A stretch of 64,000 bases of DNA, from the NCBI GenBank assembly GCA_009760855.2, contig WPIO01000019.1:4875501-4939500 (forward strand), in the 5' to 3' direction. This document shows, piece after piece, positions 36,081 through 47,329 of this stretch; position 1 is the first letter of the stretch; each line of letters begins with the position of its first letter. A program made the position numbers and the translations under genes. The stretch is from Cristatella mucedo. Lineage: Eukaryota; Bryozoa; Phylactolaemata; Cristatellidae. The notes below the pieces were generated by a model, which saw only the letters and a program-made list of their open reading frames with translations, did not search any database and had not been told where the DNA came from.

Positions 36081-36149
36081 CGGAGTCAACCGGCAATGCG
36101 ACACTAACTATAACCGGACCAGCGAGGTCAACGCGAACTCCGCGCACGA

Positions 36150-36950
36150 TATATACTGTAGTGCACCTCCGTCTGTAACTCCACAAAGCTATAAAGGCTA
36201 AGTGGGTGTCACGCAGGAGAGTTTTGTATAGCGCACTCACAGCCTAAGCAGTTTTCGGTACGCATTCGGTAGCCAGCAGACTTCATCTCACGCAACAAAG
36301 AGAAATTGGAAAGCATAGCAGAGTCAGGAGAGCAGTTGAGGTAGTGAGTAGCATGGAAGTAGCAGCTCAGGACCGCTGGAAAGGATGAGCCATAGTCGGC
36401 AGCAGGGGAATGGTTGTCATTGCGTAAGATGCGTGGAAGCTAGTTCCATAGTCTAAGACCTGCAGAGCTAAAGCTTCTGTTGCCAACGGTCTTAAAGCAG
36501 AAGAATGGGACAATTTATTAATTGTCCATACAGGACCTGAGGGCACGAGGAGGCTGAAACTAGTGCAGCAGTTCAGCTAGGTACGAAGGAGCCAAGCCGT
36601 GGCAGGCCTTGTGGGTCAGCGTAAGTACTTTGCTCTGTATTCGTTGATCAACCGGCAGCCATCCTAGCTCTTTTAGCAAAGTAGACACGTGGTCAAACCT
36701 CTGGGACTTGAAAACTAGCCTTGCAGCCATATTCATATCCATCTGCAGTGGCCTAGTTGCTTTTTTGGTAGCCCAGCCAAAAGGGAATTACAATAATCAA
36801 GCAGAGAGAGAACTAAGGAGCTACTTAAATTTTTTGCAAGTCACTGTGGAAGACAGCTCTTTATCTTAGATAGGGGTCGGGCGTGATGGCTAGCAGTAGA
36901 AGCAGTCTCCTGAATGAAGCTTTTAAAATTTAGGCAGCTGTCGAAGACGC
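36150..36950 (-). mobile_element. LINE B 3' part
   Basis: Antisense LINE B: the 3' end near 36150, then TAGCGCACTCACAGCCTAAG and the C-terminal ORF remnant (36742-36560) with LGWLPVDQRIQSKVLTLTHK and APSYLAELLH. It is a good reference copy for the family 3' region. Confidence 0.75.
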
Positions 36951-36959
36951 GATATGCGC

Positions 36960-38825
36960 GAGATCACTAATCCGGCAAAATCAGAAACGCCCAGCATTAT
37001 TGCGCGATCGGTGGGTAAATACCGGACCTTGAAACAACACACCAAGCCCAAACGACTGCTATCGTCTGTCTACTTTTAAGTGCGTCGGCACTGTGTCTGT
37101 CCCGTCTTCCCGGCCCCTAGGTACGCCATCAACGGGCCTAATTTTAGGTACAGCGTGTCCATTTCTCTAACCGAAGCGCTCCCCAGGAGTTTAGCCATTC
37201 CGAGGGAGGGAGGCATTTGCCTCTCGCGGCCGCCATCGGCTTGGCTGCGTAAGGCGTAGCGAGGCATCGCGATACCGATTAGATGCCTTTGGTTTTTAAG
37301 TCCGAATTACGCTGCGGCGTTAACAGGCTGACACCGCCGTCTGCGCTTCGTGATATTTGCCTGATAGGCGCTTGACACTATAAGCTGCATTAAGCCAGCG
37401 CTTTGCATTGGCTAAAATTAACCTCGCGCGCCACACAAGAAGCAACAGTCATCTGTTCCCCATATCGCTGAGAGTGCCCTCGATCGAGACAGCTGAGGCT
37501 CTCGGCGTTCGGCTAACTGATGACAGCCGATTCGGCTCTGCGGGCGGGTACTCCGTGTCTGCATTCCACCAACGCAGCTGCCCTTGCAGCTCAAGACAGC
37601 ATACTTGAAGGGCAGCGCTCATTTTTCCAACGCTATAGGCACTATTTCGCGTTCAAATTGCCTGGTTCTCTTTCCGTAGCCGTCGAAGTATCGGCTGTTC
37701 GCAGAAAAAGGTAATATTCAGCTCACATCGGCCATTGCATTCAGCTTACAGCAGCATGTGGAAATTAGCTCCGCGAATGTGCTTTCCGGCCTTTCCTGCT
37801 AAGGAATAAGAATGGCCGCGGCTACGGCGGCACCAATAGTGTCTGACCAATTGTGTCAGACCAATAGCATCAGATCAAACGGAACCAACGGCTGCTGTTA
37901 TGACAAAAGATTGAATGGCTGCCGTAAAGCTGCAGAGGCGTTTTTGTGTGTGACTATGAGTACGCGAGTTTTTATGCGCGTATACTTACGTCAACGAAAA
38001 CGTGTAAATGAGTTCACACTTCCTGTCGCAGTTGCGGGGGTTCTACCCTTCTACCGTAGTAGTACAGAAGCACTTCTGTGTGCGCGTCTCCGTTCTCGCG
38101 CACGCATGAATGCGCGGGTGCGTGCTAGCGGCCCACCAAAATGGACGGGCGCAACCTGTCGATCCCGCTGATCGATCTCGCGCCGGAATAAGCGAGCGAC
38201 CGGAAGTTTCGGAGCAGTTCTCGCGGGCCGACAGTGCGACTCTTCGCGCGCTACGGCCGGGCAGACTAAGTCGAGTCGCGCGGAGACCGAGTATAGGCAT
38301 AGTGCTTAGGAGCCGCGGATAGCCAACGAGGTAAGGCGCTCGCTCGGCAAGACCACCGACCACGCTCCCCTACCGCCGACTGGCGGCCGACGGACGAGCG
38401 CGAGCGGTCCGCTCGCAACGCTCGGCGGCGAAAACGACGCCGCGAGCGCGGGGGGGGGGGGCGCACCAGCGCTGGGCGAGTCGCGAGCGCGTGGCTGCCA
38501 CGGCGGCCATACCGACGGGTGCTTTGCTGAAAGCGAGCGGCCGAGCGCGGCGCCGCCCCCTCCCGCCTCCTCCGCGTGCCGGCAGGCAGGCTAGCAGGCA
38601 GCCCGATCGCCTACAGATCGAGACACAGGCCGGCTCGACGCATAGGCCGGCCAGTTACGCGGCGGCGTCCACAGAAGAGCCAGTCAGCCGGCCCTTCATC
38701 TGTCAGCCGCGCCGAAAGGCCTACCAGCGTGCTGGCGCGGCAGAAGGGGGCACTGGGCCGGCCTGAGGGCGCGGCAGGATGTGACCGGCGGCAGCCAGTC
38801 GGCTCCAGTTACCGAGGCAGGACGG
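36960..38825. other. CpG-rich region upstream of the DMRT gene, no proven gene
   Basis: No transposon is recognised. GC and CpG content rise strongly from about 38.1 kb. Open frames on both strands have no known domains. It may hold regulatory DNA or 5' exons that cannot be called by eye. Confidence 0.35.
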
Positions 38826-38826
38826 G

Positions 38827-39004
<178 letters not shown>

Positions 39005-39118
39005 CGCAGCCACCGACCCACTCCGCGGCAGCCTTCCTGCGAAAGAGCTAGCATCGGCTTGTTAAGATTCACCGCGAGTAGAAGGAATGGTCCTTGTTTC
39101 CTCTCTTCAGATCATGCA

Positions 39119-39472
<354 letters not shown>

Positions 39473-39479
39473 TCCGCAC

Positions 39480-42400
39480 GCCGCTAGCTGTCCCGCTCGC
39501 GCTCCTCCTCCGATCCAAGCCACGCTCACACAGGACAGTAAGGGAGTCCGCGAGGCCCGAGGCCCACAGCAAGCTGACCGACCACGCCCCCTCAGGCGCC
39601 CCCCCCCCCCACTCCGCGCCAGCAGGCGAGCACCTTGAGCCAACTCGCCTACCTACCTACCGCCGACCCCTCCCCCACCCTCCTAAGAGCCAGCGGAGCC
39701 GCCAGTGGGCCCAGCCCCTCTCCACTAGAGTGCGACCCGCTGCGGCCAAGGGGGCGGGCGTCATCCATGTGGAGGCTACAGCCTCGTGCTGCGGGGGGGG
39801 GGGGAGGCTAGCGTCCTTGACCTCTCACTTCATTCGGCGTCCTTCGAGCAAATTCGGGTGCGCACAGCCACCAATAGCTTTAGAGAGCGCCGCTCTGCCC
39901 GCGGCGCTCGTCGTTCAATTTTCGAATGCACGTAAGTCGAATGCTCGTTGGATTGTGACCAATCGTACGGCACTTTCGTGCGAATGGAACTTCTTTTTGC
40001 ACGGCACAGCGCCAGCGACGAACCCGGCGAACGCCATCGGTTCGGTAGACAGCACTGCGACTACGGGGATCACTGCCGAAACTAGGCGGGTGCGACGTAG
40101 CTCGCTGCGAACTCCCTCTAGTCTTACTTATGACGATAACTCGGACTAGTGGGCCAATTCGCCTTCAGGATTCTCTCAGCAAGGACCGTCTCAACTGCCG
40201 CGCCCGGGTCGTCTGGAACAGCCGCCGCGGCCGAAAGATCTTCCCGTTTTCCAGCCACCATTTGTATTATTCGTTTCATTATCTCCGCATCATTTCGCAC
40301 TCGAGATTTTCTTCTGACATAAATGACCAAGCCTCGTGTATTTTGCCCCGATATAGAAGCGTCTTCAGCTATTGTGACAATTTCGTATGCATTATTTTCC
40401 TGCATTGCAAGCTGTCGTGTTCAGTCTGTACTCTCACGATTCTATGAGGACGACCCCCTCGGCAGAAGACAGGGGCCCTTATTCGAATCGGTAAGGGGCA
40501 ATGCAGATCAAATGAAAGGCTGGATATAAAGACGGATCCTTTAATACATTAGATGTATCTCTCCGATGCGGCGGAATATTCTTTGGCAAATCGTTGCTGG
40601 CTGGCGCCACAGAATCGTACGATATGTTACCACTTAAGAGACTGCCAACTCGAAAGAGTGAAGTCCAGTGTGAGAATACTCTCACTGTCATTTCAACTAA
40701 ATGTGCTTAAAGGTTATAATCACGTTGGAAAAAAGCCTGTTACCAAGACGGGCATCGGTGAAACAACTGACGACAAGGTATTGACCTATTTGCGCTTAAT
40801 ATCACGCACTGGTCCCAAAACCAATCACGCATTTCCAAACGGAAATGCTCGCGTTTTACAGTCAAGATTCTCTATTTACCAATAGAAACTTTTCGAAAAG
40901 TTTTCTTCGCATTAAAGTGCACCATTCGATTGGTGTAGTAGTGCGCGTATCTTAAATAGAGCGTTAGAGGAGCTTAGACCTAGAATTGACGCGAACGCCT
41001 CATTAAATGGCAGGTAAAAGGTCAAGGTTTGCCCTCTAGAAAATGGCTACGGCCCCCCTTCCTCATTTCATGTCGTCTCACTGCACTACCAACCTCAGAC
41101 CTGGTTGAGCGTTCACCTCTTCGGTTTGCTTATTGCATTGGCCAATCGCGGTCCAGTAGCCGAATGCACGCACGCATGCGCGCACGCACTCGGCACCCGA
41201 CGTCGTCCAAGCGCTTGGCAGTCGTGCATTTATTCAGCGCCGCCGCGTAAGTGCCGCTTGGTCTCTTCGCCCACTGCGAGCTGCTGGCCGAGCGTCGGCC
41301 GCCAAGCGAGACGGGTCAGCGTGACCTTGACCCTCTCCATCGAGCGCGAATCCGGCAGGGTGGCTTTCGCGCACGTCCGCTTTGCTGTCTGAACGGCAGA
41401 CGAAGCGCTCCGGCCGCGGGCACGCTTTCGTGCAGCGCGCACGCGGCGATCGCTAGCTCAGCGAGTGGCCAGCTTGCAGACCGCGCTTCCTGCGCTCAGC
41501 GGGAAGCGCGCCGACTTCCTTCCAAAGGCGATTCTGCGTAACGGCCGGCCCGATGTCATTCTCCTCGGCTCCGCTCCTCGTCTCCTCGCTATGCCCTCCG
41601 GGTGAATATTCGCCGGCTACGGGAGGCCGGCCGAGAGATCGACAATGACCAACATTCTTTCCTTCAACGCGTCGCTCTAGTCAGCTCGGCTGCTGCTCGC
41701 CCTGGTTCTCGTCGTCTGCTGGGCGCATGCGCATGCGCATAGGTCGATAGTCAGTGACTCATCGCGCTTGCGGCGTTGAGCGTTTGTCGCGACAGACGCC
41801 CAAATCCGAGTTCGTCGGTGGCATTGCGCACAGCGCGGATGTAGAGGTTAAAATCCAAAGGTGAGCGTCCTAACCGGTGGCACCGTTATTTTTGACTGCG
41901 CGCACCTTCCGGTAGCATTGTGCGAAGTCCTTGCGCAGATTTGCTTCTCGCGCGACCTTAATCCCCGGGCGCTCACTTGTGGCAAGCGCAGCCTACGGGC
42001 CTCACCCTGAGCAGGTAGAACCACTGTGCCCTGCTGCTAGCGGGTACTCCGACAGAGAGCGGAAAGGAGCTTTTCTGACAAGTCACCGCCACTTTCCGCA
42101 CGACGCGTTTTTTACGTGGCATTTGGGCATCGCGCGGTTAGCTCTCGCGCATCGCTCGCCATTTTAAATTAGAGCTCGCGCGACCGCCAGCCGGCGCGGC
42201 GGCGGCGGCGGCCAGCGCTCGCGCCAGTTAGCGGGCCTCTTGTGCGTAAAGCTTTCGCGCGCGTCTCCGGCTGTCTCCGCCAGACGCGGATCGTCGCTCG
42301 TTCGCGGCGGCTGCGGCGTCGGTGCCCGGTTAGCCGTCACCGGGGCCGGAGCGCCCGCTTTGCAATCCAGCTTTTCGCTGCCGTAGCCGGCGACACTTCG

Positions 42401-43050
42401 GCGGCGGCGGCGGCGGCGGCGGCACCACGGCCCCCGGTGCTGCGCAGCAGTGTGCTCGCTCAAAGGCTCGCGAGCAAGCGGCGGGCGGCCGCGCGGCAGT
42501 AGAAAATTCCGCCGGCTGCGCGCAACCATGACTGTACTCAATTATCGCCGACAGACGAGGGCTCGTCATGAGATCTCTTTGTGTACGCGCCGCCGCTAAC
42601 AACTGCACACCATGGAGCTGTCCGCTAATTGAGTGGTGAGAATTTCACGGTCTCATTCGACAGGATGCAAAGAAAATACGGCGGCTATTTGTTATGCAGT
42701 GTAAACACAGTGTCATTACGACGGTGTCTGAGGCGAGAGCGACCTCGCTCGACCCGACCGACCGACCAACCGCCCGAACCTCCCCCCCAGCTCGCCGCCG
42801 AAGATTCTCCGCCGCAGCTCAGGCGTCTGGCGAGTGGTTTAGCGAAAAGGACACGCTGGCTGTGCGCGATGCTGCCGCGCGCATCCTCGTCTCGCGCCGT
42901 AGCGCCCGGACGGAAGCCGTACGCCACGTTGCCACGCCCGAGCGCACGCCAGGCAGGCCTCGGTCCCGCACGGCGCCCCCACCTAACGAGCTGCGCTGCA
43001 CCAGACGTGAGGGTCGGGGAAAAAAGCTTCCTCAGCCCCGCATCTTGGCC
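39480..43050. other. CpG-rich, transposon-poor DNA upstream of DMRT, no proven gene
   Basis: Strongly GC- and CpG-rich from 41.1 to 43.1 kb, less so at 40.2-41.0 kb. No LINE or SINE is recognised. Several frames stay open by composition. A minus frame at 40405-40124 (93 codons from ATG) has a protein-like composition but no known domain or splice support. Probably the regulatory flank of the DMRT gene. Confidence 0.35.
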
Positions 43051-43054
43051 CAGG

Positions 43055-43200
43055 AGTACGGTGCTCTCGCTCTTCACGACCAGGGTCGCGGGCTAGGGCT
43101 CTGCAGCGGTCAATCTTCTATTGACCGCTGCAAGCGGCGGCGATACCCGTGAATGGCCTTCTGCCGCCATGTAAAGAAGGCTGCTGAATCAGCTTAGTCT
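43055..43200 (+). mobile_element. SINE1 copy upstream of DMRT promoter
   Basis: A diverged SINE1: GCTCTCGCTCTTCACGACC, a broken B box (GGGCTAGGGCTC), GACCGCTGCAAGCGGCGG and GCTGCTGAATCAGCTTAG. It lies about 0.5 kb before the TATA box of the DMRT gene. Confidence 0.6.
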
Positions 43201-43713
43201 TATCCTGCGTGTGCCGCGTAGCTTTCCGCGTGGTTTTCTTTCTTTTTGGTCACCTCCGGTCACAGCGATGTGAGACGCCGCCTCGGCGCGGCGCGAAGCG
43301 CGCTGAGCGGAGGCGTCCATTGTGTGCCGAAGCATTACCGTCCTAATGCGCAGGGCAGCAGTCGTTGCTAATGCAAGTGTTATTATATAGCCCGGCCTCA
43401 TAATGCTCTGGGCCAATGACGCAAGATAATTTGAACAGTTGAAAGTCCGCGAGTGCTCTGGGCTTTTCAGAAAGCGCAGCGGTCCGTCGGTAAGCGTTGC
43501 CCAGTCGCACAACAGCTACCCGGCTGCCCTCGCTACGAAAAGCTCCGCTATTTGTTATTACAGGGGTGGCATAATTGCCACATTAACTTGAGAAAATAAC
43601 ATGGCCGGTAATCTCGGCATGAAAAGAGCGCTGAATGCCGTTGTGTACGAAACGCGCCGGTGGGAGGGGCCTTCGATTGTGCGGCGAGCTGTCGCTGCGG
43701 CGATGGCCGCTCG

Positions 43714-43719
43714 TATATA
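43714..43719 (+). promoter_or_regulatory. Candidate TATA box of the DMRT gene
   Basis: TATATA in CGTATATAGGG, in a GC-rich context 292 bp before the DMRT start codon. A start site near 43745 would leave a 5' UTR of about 260 nt. It is the only TATA-like word in this stretch, but there is no direct proof of use. Confidence 0.4.
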
Positions 43720-44005
43720 GGGTTCGCGATTTGTCTCTTTCCTTTACAGCCGGCGGCCAAGTGCAGCGCTGAGCGCGCGGGGTGACCTCTCCGACCGCAT
43801 AGCGATCCAGCGGGAGGCGCGTCGCCGGCGCTTCGGTCCGCGTAACGCGAGCGGCAAGAGCCGAGACCTAGCCGAGGCGAGAGCCCTCCGTCCGTCCTTC
43901 CGTCCGACCGATCGCGCCGCTCGCCCGGAGCCGCCCGCTCGGTGGCGCTGCAGCTCTAACGGCTGCTCTTAGCCGGCGGCAGCAGACGACGCGACCACGG
44001 AGACG

Positions 44006-44429
44006 ATGAGCGGCAGCGAGTGCGCTTCGCCCGAGTCGCCCGGAGCGACGAGGTCGGCCGCCGCCGCCGCTGCCGCCGCCTCGTCCATCTTCCTCAGGGC
44101 GGACCGCTACCCGAGGACGCCCAAATGCGCTCGCTGCCGCAACCACGGCGTCGTGTCGGCGCTGAAGGGACACAAGCGCTACTGCCGCTGGCGGGACTGC
44201 GTCTGCGCCAAATGCACGCTGATCGCCGAGCGGCAGCGGGTGATGGCGGCGCAGGTGGCGTTGCGCCGGCAGCAGGCGCAAGAGGAGAACGAGGCGCGCG
44301 AGCTCGGCCTGCTCTACGGACCGAACGGACTGCTCACGCTGAACACTCCGGGCGAGCCACGCCCGCCGGCCGCTGCGGAGGAGCTCAACCGGACGCGTCC
44401 GTCCTCCTCATCAGACGACAGGCTGGAAG
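44006..44429 (+). CDS. DMRT transcription factor, exon 1 (DM domain)
   Basis: First coding exon of a doublesex/mab-3-related transcription factor of the DMRTA / Dmrt4/5 / Dmrt99B type, which binds DNA in the nucleus and acts in neural and sexual development in animals studied. The ATG has a purine at -3. Residues 1-33 are Ser/Ala-rich with an Ala8 run. The DM domain follows (about 38-84) with all eight zinc ligands: C41, C44, H47, H56, C60, C65, C67, C70, then the recognition helix [20 protein letters not shown]. The exon ends at GAAG/GTGAGA in phase 1 after residue 141. It joins exon 2 in frame to make a 425-residue protein, in the usual range for the family. The DM domain is nearly identical to known orthologues, so the family call is firm; the exact orthologue is inferred from the DMA domain. 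Confidence 0.95.
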
Positions 44430-44459
44430 GTGAGATGCGGCTGCGGCGGCGGCTGTGCG

Positions 44460-44516
<57 letters not shown>
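44460..44516. repeat. (CT)n microsatellite in DMRT intron
   Basis: About 27 CT units starting 31 bp after the splice donor, followed by CTAT variants leading into the inverted repeat. Confidence 0.97.
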
Positions 44517-44525
<9 letters not shown>

Positions 44526-44528
44526 ATC

Positions 44529-44612
44529 TCTCTCTCTATCTCTATCTCTCTCTCGGTAGCAGCTAGCGCCCTCGCTAGCTGCTACCGAGAGAGAGATAGA
44601 GATAGAGAGAGA
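44529..44612. repeat. Perfect 40-bp inverted repeat in DMRT intron
   Basis: The left arm, 44529-44568, and the right arm, 44573-44612, are exact reverse complements over 40 bp, with a 4-nt loop CCCT. The inner 14 bp of each arm are GGTAGCAGCTAGCG on the left; the outer part is CT-rich on the left and GA-rich on the right. Pairing ends at 44528/44613. In the pre-mRNA it would fold as a long hairpin. Confidence 0.97.
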
Positions 44613-44668
44613 AGCCCCTCGCTAGCCGGGCGGTGAAGCCCCTCGCTAGCCGGGCGGTGAAGCCCCTG
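44613..44668. repeat. 24-bp tandem repeat, about 2.3 copies
   Basis: Two exact copies and a partial third of AGCCCCTCGCTAGCCGGGCG plus GTGA, directly after the inverted repeat. CGCTAGC also occurs at the hairpin tip. Confidence 0.9.
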
Positions 44669-45163
44669 GATGGAAGAAGGGAGGTTTGGCGGCCGGGGTT
44701 TGTATGCAGTGCGGTGGCCGGAGACGAATCGCTCCGGGAAGCGGCCGGCGGCCGCATGCGATCGGTCGATCGGACACTAGAGCGCAAAGCCAAAAGTTAG
44801 CAGCGTGTGCTCGTCGGCGAGCGGCCACTGGCAGCTGGGTAGAAAGAACGGAGTGACGAATGGCGGCGGCAATGGCTGCGAGCAGCGGCCAAACGTGCGA
44901 CGTGAAGCGAGACTCGGCGTGCACAGTCGTCGCTCTGTCCGAATGCCTGCCCCGCCGTCGCGTAAAGCAGCACGGCGGCCAACCTCTGCCCACTAGCTAA
45001 GTCAAGCAAAGGAGATTCTTCCGGGACGCTCGCTTCGCGGCCTCAGCTCCGGAGCCGACGAGGAAGGCGAGCGAGCGAGCGAGCGAGCGCTCGCAGGCCG
45101 CGGCGATCGCCTAATTCCGACACTTGGGTGAGCGGCTAATCTGCATCGCTGTTTGCATTCCAG

Positions 45164-46017
45164 TTGCCGAAAAGAAGTCGCGTTTCGACCGTAGCCACGC
45201 CGCGGCTGGCGACGCTGATGACGACGAAGACGGCGAGGGCGAGCGGAGCGAGAGGAGCAGCGACTACGGGCGAGACGCCGAGAGCCGCTCCAGCTCCGAC
45301 TCGTCGAGTCCGCCGCAGGCGACGCGGCGAGGCACCAGCAGTCCGACGGCGGCGACCCGAGCTGTCGCAGTCGCGGCGCAGGGCAAAGCAGGCGCAGGCG
45401 GCGGCGGCGGCAACGACGACCGGGACGCCGCCGCCGAGCCGTCGAGCGCCGCCACCGCGTCCAAGTCGGCGCTGAACATGCTCTGCCGCGTGTTTCCGCA
45501 CATGCGTCGCGGCGTGCTGCAGCTCATACTGCAGGGCTGCGGCGGCGACGCCGTCCAGGCCATCGAGCAGGTCCTAACGAACCACGGCGACGCGAGCAAG
45601 GCGCCCAGAGCGCCGGACGGCGCGGCGACGGCGGCGGCGGTGCCACCGCAGCAGCAGCAGCCGCTGCAGCAGCAGCTGATGCAGCAGACGCCGATCGACG
45701 GCGCTCAAGCGAAGGCGACGTCCGCTTTTTCCCCTATGGCGGCGTTCGCCGGCTCGGCGGGCCTGCAGCAGCTGGCCGCCGTGCGGCAGGCGTACACCGC
45801 AGCGAACGCGCGCGCGCTCGCGATGGCCATGCCCTATCCGGCGCTCTTTCCCGGCCTAGTGCTCGGCAGCCCGCCGTACTCGGCGGCGGCGGCCAGCTAC
45901 GGCGCCCTCGCGGCGGCGGCGGTGAAATCCGGTCTGTACAGCCCTTGTCCGTGCCTCCTCGGAAAGCCGTGCTCGATGCACAGCGGCCATATTGCGGAGA
46001 AGAAAAGCTACGACTGA
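45164..46017 (+). CDS. DMRT transcription factor, exon 2 (DMA domain)
   Basis: Last coding exon of the DMRT gene. It begins after GTTTGCATTCCAG in phase 1 (completing a Val codon, residue 142) and ends with TGA at 46015-46017. The first 100 residues are acidic, Ser- and Ala-rich linker (DADDDEDGEGERSERSSDYG). The DMA domain, a short ubiquitin-binding-like helical motif limited to the Dmrt3/4/5 group, is at about residues 243-285: ALNMLCRVFPHMRRGVLQLI, then LQGCGGDAVQAIEQVL. A Gln-rich segment and an Ala-rich C-terminus follow, ending SGLYSPCPCLLGKPCSMHSG and a basic tail. No further intron is needed. The two-exon layout, splitting DM from DMA, matches known DMRTA genes. Confidence 0.93.
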
Positions 46018-46025
46018 CCGCTCGG

Positions 46026-46079
46026 CGCCCGCCGGCCCGCCCGCCGGCCCGCCCGCCGGCCCGCCCGCCGGCCCGCCCA
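46026..46079. repeat. 12-bp GC-rich tandem repeat in DMRT 3' UTR
   Basis: Four and a half copies of CCGGCCCGCCCG right after the stop codon. Confidence 0.95.
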
Positions 46080-46184
46080 GGCTGCGTCGCTCTTGCCACT
46101 CGACGGAGCGACGACGCGGCAGCGGAACGTCCGTCGCACCCCTCTGTCGTCTGAACGATCGAGCAAGGAGCAGGCGCAGCCGCA

Positions 46185-46216
<32 letters not shown>

Positions 46217-46348
46217 TGCTGTGCAGTCGCTGACGGTGCGCAGCGATGCCCGCCACGCCCTCGCCAGCGCCCGCCAGCCAAACCCGCACTCGACGGTCGC
46301 TCGCGATCGCGACTCGCAGTACGTAGCGCCGGCCGCCCGACTCACGGT

Positions 46349-46382
<34 letters not shown>

Positions 46383-46463
46383 TCGAGACCGTCTGCTCTC
46401 AGCTCGTCTAACTTTATATTTATAATTCGCAAGCAGCGCAGTAATTTATTCTCAATCTCTGCC

Positions 46464-46469
46464 ATTAAA
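46464..46469 (+). terminator. Candidate poly(A) signal of the DMRT gene
   Basis: ATTAAA, a common variant of AATAAA, 447 bp after the stop codon in the first AT-rich stretch of the 3' flank. It would give a 3' UTR of about 0.45-0.5 kb. Confidence 0.4.
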
Positions 46470-46837
46470 ACTGAATCTCGGCAAAGCCTCGCGCCACATG
46501 AGCGAGCCGGCTGACCGAAGGCCAGAGCGACTCGCCGGAGCGTACACCGCAGCAGCGCCTCGGGGTCCGCGCGAACTCACAGGCGCGCGTGCGCGCGCGC
46601 CGGACGCGCGCTCGTGGAAGAGCGCCGGACTCTAGTGCTGCATTGAGAGGCGTCGGTCTAACGCGACGCGCAATCTACTCATCAGACGAGATGGTGAGCG
46701 ACAGCATTCTTCTCCTCCCAGACAGTGAGTCGACCTCCTCCAAAGACTCAGGCTTTACTTGGAGAGGAGTGAATGGATGGCTGACTAAACGAACGCCAGC
46801 GGATTTGTGTGACACCGCAAAAAGAAAGAAATAAAAA

Positions 46838-47010
46838 AATCTTAGCCGATTTGACAGACAACCTCATTTGCATAGCGGCAGAAGAGTCTTAGCGGCTAAC
46901 GCACTATCGCTTGCACTTGGCAATATAGGACGCCCAACTGCAGGATTCGAACCCACGACCTCGGTCGTGAAGAGCGAGCACCTTACCTCATCGGCTCCTC
47001 CGCCGCTGCC
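46838..47010 (-). mobile_element. SINE1 copy
   Basis: Antisense SINE1: GCCGATTTGACAGACAACC, the body, B-box complement GGATTCGAACCC and CACGACCTCGGTCGTGAAG. It is head-to-head with the copy at 47148. Confidence 0.8.
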
Positions 47011-47147
47011 TGCCCCAAATGCAGTGAGCAAAGCACGCTCACACTAACAGACTAATAAAAAATGTGAGCATAAACCGCAACGAACGGGAACGCTGCTGCT
47101 AACTCTGCACCCACTCAAACCATGGCCAGCTGAGTGAAGCTGAGGTG

Positions 47148-47328
47148 AGCCGTGATGGCACATTAGGTGAGGTGGTTGCTTTTCACGACCTCGGTCCCGA
47201 GGTCGTGGGTTCAAATCCTGCGGTGGGCGATCCTTTATCGCCGCTGCCAGCAGTGGTGATAGCCGTAAAGGCTTTTCTGTTGCTATACAAAAGAGGCTGT
47301 CAAATCAGCTAGTATTTATTTATTTACT
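47148..47328 (+). mobile_element. SINE1 copy, near full length
   Basis: GAGCCGTGATGGCACATTAG, CGACCTCGGTCCCGAGGTCG, B box GGGTTCAAATCC, GGGCGATCCTTTATCGCC and AAATCAGCTAGTATTT with a (TATT)n tail. A good reference for the family. Confidence 0.88.
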
Positions 47329-47329
47329 T

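Larger units (their letters stand above)
44430..45163 (+). other. DMRT intron 1
   Basis: A 734-bp GT-AG intron (GTGAGA ... GTTTGCATTCCAG) between the DM and DMA exons. It contains a (CT)n run, a perfect 40-bp inverted repeat and a short 24-bp tandem duplication, listed separately. A GAGC array lies at about 45066-45090. Reading into the intron gives only repeat-coded residues. Confidence 0.85.

Noticed and set aside
41749-41861. Plus-strand exon ending at AAAG/GTGAGC
   Set aside because: A 37-codon open stretch with a fair donor but no convincing acceptor or homologue; expected by chance in GC-rich DNA.
47148-47235. Functional tRNA genes at the A/B-box-like sites
   Set aside because: All such sites belong to repeated SINE bodies with 3' tails; acceptor stems and anticodon arms are not intact.
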